A stretch of DNA of 6,140 nt from contig NZOA01000004.1 in assembly GCA_002695115.1 (NCBI GenBank), positions 91,784-97,923 on the forward strand, read 5' to 3'. The notes under the pieces are model-generated. The model worked only from the letters and a program-made list of their open reading frames with translations, did no database searches and was not told the origin of the DNA. Source of the DNA: Planctomycetota bacterium. Its GTDB lineage: Bacteria > Planctomycetota > UBA8108. The position numbers were made by a program, and so were the translations under genes. Positions 1-5,321 of this stretch are shown here, piece by piece; within the stretch, counting starts at the first letter, position 1; each line of letters opens with the position of its first letter.

Positions 1-548
1 TGGTAGCAATGGGCGAGGAGCAGGTCGAATTCGAGCTCCTGCAGCTGTTCCAGCTCGTGCTGGTATTGCCCAAGCCTGCCGCCAACCGCCGCCTCACAGG
101 TGTCGGTGAACCTGAAGGGATCCCAGGATGGCGAAGAGAACTCGGCAAGGAGTTCTTCGTTCGCGACGGATGACGCGCTGGCGTCCAGCTGCTCGAAAAT
201 CGGATGGGTTCCGACCCGGTTAAACCAGTACTTCGAGTTCGAATAGTCGGGCTCGAGCCGATGCATGATGGCGTGCCAGTAGTTTCCCTCGGCGGAGCCG
301 ATGGCCTGGCTGAGGGTATGGGATTCTTCCTGGAAATCTCCCCGCAGCAGCAGGCCGCTTCGAATGCAGGAGGCCATCTCAGGCGATACGGGCTCGATAC
401 CGAGCAGCTCCGTATCATCCAGCCGGGCGATCCGGTTGGGCCAGGGCTCGCTGAGATCATGAGCGGGGGTCAGGCCCAGGATGGGAATGTCCTGGCGTAT
501 GCGGGCCAGGATCTCCGCCGCCTTGCAGTCATCGGGCAATCGTCGCAT
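1..548 (-). CDS. Uncharacterised conserved protein, C-terminus cut by window edge
   Basis: An open minus-strand frame runs without a stop from an ATG at 548 to the window edge, so the C-terminus is missing. I chose the ATG at 548 because a GAGGAG lies at 553-558, although its 4-base spacer is short. An in-frame ATG at 578 would add ten residues but has no visible ribosome-binding site. Numbered from 578, the best landmarks are ESHTLSQ (85-91), YWHAIMHR (100-107) and SKYWFNRVGTHPIFE (115-129). They look like a strongly constrained core rich in Trp, His, Tyr and Arg. The last visible residues (about 173-192) are a Glu/Leu/His-rich helix. I see no signal peptide, membrane segment or familiar catalytic motif. 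I recall similar signatures in proteins annotated only as hypothetical, but can name no family or function. It follows the M50 protease on the same strand after about 91-121 bases, so co-transcription is possible but unproven. That this is a real gene is fairly sure; what it does is unknown. Confidence 0.72.
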   Translation of the reverse strand, partial: MRRLPDDCKAAEILARIRQDIPILGLTPAHDLSEPWPNRIARLDDTELLGIEPVSPEMASCIRSGLLLRGDFQEESHTLSQAIGSAEGNYWHAIMHRLEPDYSNSKYWFNRVGTHPIFEQLDASASSVANEELLAEFSSPSWDPFRFTDTCEAAVGGRLGQYQHELEQLQELEFDLLLAHCY

Positions 549-669
549 CGGGCTCCTCTTCTCGGCGCGTTTTTCCATTTTGGGTGAAACCGAGCGGGAA
601 TGATAGCAGGATGGAACGTACGGGTCGAGAGCCTGGGGGTGGAGAGGCAGCGCCCCGGCTTTCCTCCCG

Positions 670-1716
670 TCAGTGGGATTTCCTGAGCTTCTGCGATGCG
701 GTCTCGAGAAACCGGCGCTCCTGGGGGCTCAGGCTTTCCATCCCCTCCTGGTGGATCTTCTCCAGCAGCTCATCGAGGTGTTCGCGCATCCGCTCTTCCC
801 GCCCTTCTTTTTTTTCCCGGCGCCGCTTCAGCCTTCGCAGCCGCCAGCGTTCGAAGATGCCGGGGCGCTTCTCAGCCGGAGCCGAGCTCTCCAGGCTGCT
901 ATAGCCGCCTGAAAAATCATAGCCGAAGGGTCCGCTGTCCTCCGCGGCGTAGAGCACCTGCTCCCGTACCTGCCTGGCTGTCATGAAGTAGAGCAATCCG
1001 CAGAAGATACACACGAAGCCCAGCTCATCGATGAAGGGGTTCTCGAATCGCCAGTTCTTATCCGAGAAACCCAGGACGATGGTGGCACCGCCGAAGACAA
1101 GAGCCAGTATGGCGGTAAATTTCGAGATGCGCAGGGTGAGCTCCAGGGCGCCGTGGTGTGTTCCCATCCTGTTCCAGAGAAGGCTGTGCAGTATGCGGCC
1201 GCCATCGAGCGGGTAGCAGGGAAGAAGGTTCACGATGAGCAGGACAAAATTCCAGAGAAAGAGGTTTTGCACCAGCCGCTGCCAGAAAACGAGCTCACTT
1301 GAAAAGGGCAGGAAATTCCAGCCCAGCGCCAGGCAGGCGCCCATCGCCAGCAGCCCCAGGGCCAGGTTGACGAGCGGACCTCCCGCCGCGACCCAGAATT
1401 GCGAGCCGGGATGCTGCGGCGCGTTGCAGACCGCCAGGCCGCCGAGCGGCCAGAGGATGATTTTTTCCGTATCGCCGCCCTGTCTGTAGGCGGCATAGGC
1501 GTGTCCGAATTCGTGCAGCAGGATGGTCACCAGGAGCGCCAGGGCGAAGGATGCGAAGGCCACCATCGTCGCGCCGCCATGGCCGCCAGGCTCCAGGAGG
1601 ATATCGATGAGCTTGAGGGCGATGATCGCCAGGAGAATCCAGTGCAGCCAGATGTCGATCCCGAACAGGCGGCCTGCCCGCAGGCCCGAGCTGCGAAAAG
1701 AATCTTCTGTCATCAT
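670..1716 (-). CDS. M50 family (site-2 protease-like) intramembrane zinc metalloprotease
   Basis: Predicted 348-residue polytopic membrane protease that should cut transmembrane or membrane-near substrates, as site-2 proteases do. The zinc motif HEFGH (His68, Glu69, His72) sits in a hydrophobic helix at about 52-75. The third zinc ligand is Asp171 in PCYPLDGGR (166-174), following a helix at about 146-166. Other hydrophobic segments lie near 22-41, 106-132, 198-216 and 231-246. After residue 250 the protein is soluble: a Ser/Gly-rich stretch, a very basic helix (about 289-312), then a short C-terminal motif around EKIHQEGMESLSPQERRFL (319-337). That motif resembles the small tail module (DUF6576-like, from memory) found on bacterial rhomboids and M50 proteases. 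The double ATG at 1716/1713 was chosen because it precedes the family's N-terminal helix and lies just past the aminotransferase stop (25-base gap). Upstream extension in this frame only overlaps the aminotransferase. No strong ribosome-binding site is visible. The substrate is unknown. Confidence 0.93.
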   Translation of the reverse strand: MMTEDSFRSSGLRAGRLFGIDIWLHWILLAIIALKLIDILLEPGGHGGATMVAFASFALALLVTILLHEFGHAYAAYRQGGDTEKIILWPLGGLAVCNAPQHPGSQFWVAAGGPLVNLALGLLAMGACLALGWNFLPFSSELVFWQRLVQNLFLWNFVLLIVNLLPCYPLDGGRILHSLLWNRMGTHHGALELTLRISKFTAILALVFGGATIVLGFSDKNWRFENPFIDELGFVCIFCGLLYFMTARQVREQVLYAAEDSGPFGYDFSGGYSSLESSAPAEKRPGIFERWRLRRLKRRREKKEGREERMREHLDELLEKIHQEGMESLSPQERRFLETASQKLRKSH

Positions 1717-1741
1717 TGCGCCGGTTCCCGGTTCATTTTCT

Positions 1742-2902
1742 TCATCCCTTTCCCAGGAGGTTCGCCATCCGTTCGATGCCGGAGCGCAACTTCTCCATCG
1801 AGGTCGCGTAGGACAGGCGGATATAGCCCTCTCCACAGGGGCCGAAGGAGGCCCCGGAGAGAACCGCGACCCCGGCCTCGGCAAGCAGCCTCGATGCCAG
1901 TTCGGCCGAGGAGATCCCGGTCTTCGTGATGTTTGCGAAGGCGTAGAAGGCTCCGCCCGGGGTGCCGCAGCTGATTCCCCGAATGCTGTTGAGGCCCTCC
2001 ACGAGGTAGTCCCGGCGTTCACGGAATTCGGCGACCATGGAGGTGACAGAGTCCTGGGGGCCGCGCAGGGCCTCTACCGCGGCGTGCTGGCTGAAGGTGC
2101 AGGCGCAGGAGGCGATGTTGACGTTGTAGAGGTCAAAGGTTTTGACCAGGGAGGGGGGCAGGAGCGCGTAGCCCAGCCGCCAGCCCGTCATCGAGTAGGT
2201 CTTTGAGAAGCCGTCGATGATGATGACTCTCTCGCCGGCTTCTTCGACGGAGGCGATGGTCTCGAATGGCGAATCGTAGCAGAAGTGCAGGTAGATCTCG
2301 TCGCTGAGGATCCTGAAGTCGTTTTCCACAGCCGCGGCGGCCACCGCCCGGAGGTCTTCACGTTCCAGGACCCCGCCGGTTGGATTCTGCGGCGAGTTCA
2401 GGATGACCAGCCTGGTGCGGTCGGATACGAGCCCGAGAAACTCGTCAGCATCGAAGCGGAAGCCGGTCTCCTCGCGAAGCGGCAGCGGTACCGGCGTGGC
2501 TCCTGAGTGGGCGATCACCGATTGGTAGGCGGGAAAGCCCGGGTCGGGGTAGATGACCTCGTCGCCGGGTCCGGCAAGGGCGTTGATGGCGTAGAAGAGG
2601 AGGGCCTTGGCTCCCGGAGCGACAACGACCTCCTCGGGGCTGAAGGAGAGCCCTCTCAGCTCCCCGGCTTTTTCGGCGATCGCGTCTCGGAGCTCCGGAA
2701 GGCCCTGGGATGGACCGTAGCCCGTATGTCCTTCCTCGAGGGCCCTGGCTGCGGCGGCCCTGATGTGGGCCGGGGTCGGAAAATCCGGCTGGCCGATCTC
2801 CAGGTGGATGACCTCCCGGCCGGCGGCCTCGAGCTCCTGCGCCCGCCGCAGGACATCGAATGCCGATTCCCCGGCGAGTTGTCGCGCACGTTCATGCAGC
2901 AT
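1742..2902 (-). CDS. Class I/II PLP-dependent aminotransferase (aspartate aminotransferase-like)
   Basis: Full-length 386-residue fold-type I transaminase, probably cytosolic, moving an amino group between an amino acid and a 2-oxoacid. Visible landmarks: the N-terminal GQPDF (37-41), GYGPSQGLPELR (61-72), the PLP-ring contact Asn173 in NSPQNPTGG (169-177), Asp201 and Tyr204 in SDEIY, the Schiff-base Lys234 in SKTYSMTGWRLGY (233-245), and the carboxylate-binding Arg362 in YIRLSYA. All key residues are present, so the enzyme should be active. The layout matches the bacterial aspartate/aromatic/alanine-type group, but amino-donor specificity cannot be read from sequence and a symbol such as aspC would be a guess. 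The start at 2902 fits the family N-terminus. Upstream there is no convincing Shine-Dalgarno, but TATCAT lies 6 bases before the ATG, raising the possibility of a leaderless message. It is the first gene of a leftward group, divergent from dus and 25 bases ahead of the M50 protease. Confidence 0.95.
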   Translation of the reverse strand: MLHERARQLAGESAFDVLRRAQELEAAGREVIHLEIGQPDFPTPAHIRAAAARALEEGHTGYGPSQGLPELRDAIAEKAGELRGLSFSPEEVVVAPGAKALLFYAINALAGPGDEVIYPDPGFPAYQSVIAHSGATPVPLPLREETGFRFDADEFLGLVSDRTRLVILNSPQNPTGGVLEREDLRAVAAAAVENDFRILSDEIYLHFCYDSPFETIASVEEAGERVIIIDGFSKTYSMTGWRLGYALLPPSLVKTFDLYNVNIASCACTFSQHAAVEALRGPQDSVTSMVAEFRERRDYLVEGLNSIRGISCGTPGGAFYAFANITKTGISSAELASRLLAEAGVAVLSGASFGPCGEGYIRLSYATSMEKLRSGIERMANLLGKG

Positions 2903-2914
2903 GGCAGTATGATA
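2903..2914 (-). promoter_or_regulatory. Possible -10 element placing transcription start at the aminotransferase ATG
   Basis: On the minus strand TATCAT (2914 to 2909, five of six matches to TATAAT) ends 6 bases before the ATG at 2902. A start site about 7 bases downstream would fall on the ATG itself, giving a leaderless mRNA, which fits the missing Shine-Dalgarno. The -35 region is poor: TGTAGA at 2937-2932 with a 17-base spacer matches three of six. AT-rich hexamers can arise by chance, so this is tentative. Confidence 0.3.
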
Positions 2915-2915
2915 G

Positions 2916-2929
2916 CCACCAGCGGGTGG
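2916..2929. repeat. Short perfect inverted repeat in the divergent intergenic region
   Basis: CCACC (2916-2920) and GGTGG (2925-2929) form a 5-base inverted repeat around a 4-base centre. It lies immediately upstream of the possible leftward -10 element, where a repressor could bind, or it could fold as a small hairpin in rightward RNA. A repeat this short is easily expected by chance. The rest of the 102-base intergenic region (2903-3004) shows only a weak rightward TTGAAA at 2939-2944 without a good -10 partner. Confidence 0.2.
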
Positions 2930-3004
2930 ACTCTACACTTGAAAGTCTCCGTCCGCGGCATCAAACTGCAACCTTACACCCACACCCGCCGACCTGGTGA
3001 AGCG

Positions 3005-4027
3005 ATGATGCAGACAGCCAAAATCCATGAGCCACTTCAGCTGGGATCGAAGCTGACAATCTGGCCCCCGGTGGTTCTCGCTCCCATGGCGGGAGTCACG
3101 AATTATCCTTACCGCAAGATCTGTTCCGAGCTCGGTGCCGGACTCTGTGTCAGCGAGATGGTGAGCTCGCGCGGGATTCTCGAAGGGCATCGAGGCACCT
3201 GGAAGCTGGTTCATTTCGCGGATTCGGAGCATCCTCGCTCCATACAGATTTTTGGCGGGGATCCTGTCGCCATGGGAGAGTCAGCCCGCCGGCTCAAGGA
3301 CGAGCTGCAGGTAGATCATATCGACATCAACTTCGGCTGCCCGGTCAAGAAGCTCGTCAACAAGGGGATGGGGGCGGCCGTGCCCGCGGATCCGAAAAAC
3401 TGCCGGGCGGTCGTCCGGGCGGTTGTCGAGGCCGCCGACCCGTTGCCGGTCACGATCAAGGTTCGCCTGGGTATCGATGATGAAAACCTGACCTTTCTGG
3501 ACGCTGGCAGGATCGCCCAGGAGGAGGGCTGCTCCTGGATCACGGTGCACGGGCGGACGGTCAAGCAGATGTATTCCGGCAAGGCCAATTGGGAGCTGAT
3601 CGCGGAACTCAACGACCAGCTCGAGCTCCCGGTGCTTGGCAATGGCGATATCTTCGAGGCTGAAGATGGGCTGGAGCGTATGCGCAGGGCCGGTGTCCCG
3701 GGAATCGTGATCGGCCGGGGTTGCCTGGGAAACCCGTGGCTCTTCCGGGAGCTGAGAGCTCTCTTTGATGGAGACCCTGTTCCCCCGAGACCCGCGGTTG
3801 AGGATGTTGTCGGGATGGTCCGCCGGCATTTCCAGCTTCTGCTGGAACATTTCGGAGAGTCTGAGCGCGCGGCGATTCTCAGGATGCGGAAATTCGGATC
3901 CTGGTATGCTACCGGTTTCTACGGGGCCGCGGAATTCCGCCGTCGCTTCAACACGGTCAACAGCGGCGAGGAGCTCGAAGAGATCCTCGGGCTCTGGCTC
4001 GAGGGCCAGGCGGCAAGGGAGGATTGA
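3005..4027 (+). CDS. dusB: tRNA-dihydrouridine synthase, DusB-like
   Basis: FMN- and NADPH-dependent enzyme that reduces uridine to dihydrouridine in the D-loop of tRNA; 340 residues, normal for the family. The TIM barrel opens with LAPMAGVTNYPYR (25-37), the FMN-binding first strand. The catalytic acid Cys112 is in DINFGCPVKK (107-116). Further flavin contacts are Lys152 (TIKVR), His182 in HGRT, Asn213 in NGDI, and the phosphate-binding IGRGCLGNPWLF (236-247). The helical tRNA-binding C-terminal domain follows (about 262-340), with the MRKFGSWYATG stretch typical of DusB. The start is a double ATG (3005/3008) preceded by a modest GGTGA; the frame is open back to 2507, but that part is antisense to the aminotransferase and lacks Dus homology. 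The DusB assignment rather than another bacterial Dus is by overall look. It heads a two-gene unit with the methyltransferase 4 bases downstream. No fis gene, its partner in gammaproteobacteria, is present. Confidence 0.93.
   Translation: MMQTAKIHEPLQLGSKLTIWPPVVLAPMAGVTNYPYRKICSELGAGLCVSEMVSSRGILEGHRGTWKLVHFADSEHPRSIQIFGGDPVAMGESARRLKDELQVDHIDINFGCPVKKLVNKGMGAAVPADPKNCRAVVRAVVEAADPLPVTIKVRLGIDDENLTFLDAGRIAQEEGCSWITVHGRTVKQMYSGKANWELIAELNDQLELPVLGNGDIFEAEDGLERMRRAGVPGIVIGRGCLGNPWLFRELRALFDGDPVPPRPAVEDVVGMVRRHFQLLLEHFGESERAAILRMRKFGSWYATGFYGAAEFRRRFNTVNSGEELEEILGLWLEGQAARED
4017..4022 (+). promoter_or_regulatory. Ribosome-binding site of the methyltransferase inside the dus 3' end
   Basis: GGGAGG is the best Shine-Dalgarno in the window, 9 bases before the ATG at 4032. 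It lies within the last three sense codons of dus, so ribosomes finishing dus (stop at 4025-4027) pass directly over it. It fixes the methyltransferase start at 4032, although its frame is open upstream to 3765, and suggests coupled translation of the two genes. Confidence 0.65.
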
Positions 4028-4031
4028 GAAC

Positions 4032-5312
4032 ATGGTCGGCAGGAAAATCCCGGAGCCCGGAGAGCTTCACTACCAGGTGGTGCTGGGTGACTCGCGGTCG
4101 ATGGCCTCGGTGGAGGACAGCTCCGTACACCTGGTGGTCACATCTCCTCCCTATTGGCAGCTGAAGGATTACGAGGCGGAGGACCAGATCGGTTTTCACC
4201 AGGAGTACGATGAATACATCGCTGAGCTTGACAGGGTCTGGGGAGAATGTGAGCGGGTGCTCCATCCGGGCTGCAGGCTGGCGGTGAACATCGGCGACCA
4301 GTTTCTTCGAGCCAGGACCTATGGCAGGTACAGGATCGCGGCCATCCACGCCGACATCATCCGCGGCTGCGTGGACCTCGGCCTCGACTTCATGGGTTCG
4401 ATCATCTGGCAGAAGGTCACGACCTGCAATACCTCCGGCGGCGGCGTCATCATGGGCTCCTTTCCCCACCCTCGCAATGGCATCGTGAAGCTCGATTACG
4501 AGCATATCCTGCTGTTCAAGAAGCTGGGAAAGGCGCCGCGTCCCGACCCCGGGCAGAAAGACCTCTCTCGTCTCAGCACGGAGGAGTGGAACGAGTATTT
4601 CTACGGGCACTGGACCTTTCCGGGCGCCAGGCAGGAGGATCATATCGCCGTCTTTCCCCCGGAACTCCCGCGCAGGCTGATCCGCATGTTCACCTTCGCC
4701 GGGGAGACGGTCCTCGATCCCTTTCTCGGCAGCGGGACCACGATGAGCGCGGCCCGCGAGCTGGGCAGATCCTGTACCGGCTATGAGATCAACCCGGACT
4801 TCCTGGGAACAATCCGTCGGAAGGCGGGTTTCGGCCAGCAGCGGGAGTTCTTTCGCGGGGAGGAAGAGCTCGAGGTGATCCGCGAGCGTACGGCCTCCGG
4901 GGGTGCGGCTGGAAAACCAGCTGAGGTGGCCGCGGGAGCTGCGACCGAGGGGTATGGCTCCATCGTTCGAAAGGGGGACAGCCGTCAGCGCGAGGAGTAT
5001 CACCGGGTGCGGGAGGTCCTGGATGTGCGGACCGTCGAGCTCGATGACGGCAGGAGCCTCCGGCTTCTCGGACTCGTCGCGAGCGGCGGTGACGGTGGCG
5101 CCAGGCGTCTGCGGGAGCTCGTCGATGGCAAGCAGGTGTATTTCAAGAGCGATCCCGCCACGGAGGGGGAGGGCGGAGTCTACCTGTACCTGCGCAATAG
5201 GACCTGCGTGAACTCGCGGCTGATCCGCGACGGGGTCGCCGGGGTTGACGAGCGCCGCGAGTACAGGATGAAGAAGCGCTTTCTGCGTTACCGCGACGCG
5301 CTTGGGAGCTGA
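4032..5312 (+). CDS. Beta-class DNA methyltransferase (N4-cytosine or N6-adenine) with a C-terminal degenerate SNase-like domain
   Basis: 426-residue SAM-dependent amino-methyltransferase acting on DNA. Catalytic motif IV, TSPPYW (37-42), comes before the SAM-binding motif I, LDPFLGSGTT (228-237), which is the beta-class order. Motif X-like VFPPELPRRLIRMF (207-220) directly precedes motif I, and TGYEINPDF (249-257) supplies the acidic motif II residue. The region between (about 90-200) should hold the target-recognition part. SPPY is common in N4-cytosine enzymes, but the modified base cannot be settled by eye. The methyltransferase fold ends near 270. An Ala/Gly-rich linker (about 288-307) leads to residues 310-426, which follow the staphylococcal-nuclease (SNase) pattern: VLDVRTVEL, RLLGL, a helix ending LVDGK, VYLYL, then VNSRLIRDGVAGVD. 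Relative to S. aureus nuclease, Asp19 and Arg35 have counterparts (Asp331, Arg344), but Asp21, Asp40, Thr41, Glu43 and Arg87 do not, so nuclease activity is unlikely. No restriction enzyme is visible nearby. Methyltransferase call sure; tail call fairly likely. Confidence 0.92.
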   Translation: MVGRKIPEPGELHYQVVLGDSRSMASVEDSSVHLVVTSPPYWQLKDYEAEDQIGFHQEYDEYIAELDRVWGECERVLHPGCRLAVNIGDQFLRARTYGRYRIAAIHADIIRGCVDLGLDFMGSIIWQKVTTCNTSGGGVIMGSFPHPRNGIVKLDYEHILLFKKLGKAPRPDPGQKDLSRLSTEEWNEYFYGHWTFPGARQEDHIAVFPPELPRRLIRMFTFAGETVLDPFLGSGTTMSAARELGRSCTGYEINPDFLGTIRRKAGFGQQREFFRGEEELEVIRERTASGGAAGKPAEVAAGAATEGYGSIVRKGDSRQREEYHRVREVLDVRTVELDDGRSLRLLGLVASGGDGGARRLRELVDGKQVYFKSDPATEGEGGVYLYLRNRTCVNSRLIRDGVAGVDERREYRMKKRFLRYRDALGS

Positions 5313-5321
5313 GCGCGTTTT
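5296..5321 (+). terminator. Possible intrinsic terminator overlapping the methyltransferase stop codon
   Basis: ACGCGC (5296-5301) and GCGCGT (5313-5318) can form a six-base, GC-rich stem around an 11-base loop that contains the TGA stop (5310-5312). Four Ts run from 5318 to 5321. Stem and T-run are short, so this would be a weak terminator. It is the only candidate in the 8-base gap between the convergent genes and has no T-run on the opposite strand, so it could serve only the rightward transcript. Confidence 0.4.

Noticed and set aside
204..587. Plus-strand open frame of 127 codons at the left edge
   Set aside because: It is antisense to the minus-strand frame that carries the conserved-looking Trp/His/Tyr signature, and its translation shows no domain.
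630..660. Hairpin between the M50 gene and the left-edge gene (AGCC/GGGG pairing with CCCC/GGCT with one bulge) as a terminator
   Set aside because: The stem is plausible, but no T-run follows on the minus strand, so it is not an intrinsic terminator; at most it is a processing or stability hairpin.
1717..2022. Upstream extension of the M50 protease frame to 2022
   Set aside because: The extra 102 residues lie out of frame inside the aminotransferase gene and are low-complexity Arg/Pro/Ser sequence; the double ATG at 1716 precedes the family N-terminus.
2507..3004. Upstream extension of the dus frame giving a 506-residue protein
   Set aside because: The added 166 residues are antisense to the aminotransferase and show no Dus homology; the family N-terminus fits the ATG at 3005.
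3765..4031. Upstream extension of the methyltransferase frame into dus
   Set aside because: It is an out-of-frame shadow of dus, and the strong ribosome-binding site at 4017-4022 points to the ATG at 4032.
3957..5003. Long minus-strand open frame (348 codons) antisense to the methyltransferase
   Set aside because: Its translation has no recognisable domain. It lies opposite a gene with intact catalytic motifs, and long antisense frames are common in GC-rich DNA.
4032..5312. Active restriction-modification fusion (methyltransferase plus nuclease in one protein)
   Set aside because: The tail resembles SNase but lacks most catalytic residues, and no PD-(D/E)XK or HNH motif is visible in it, so a cutting function is not supported.
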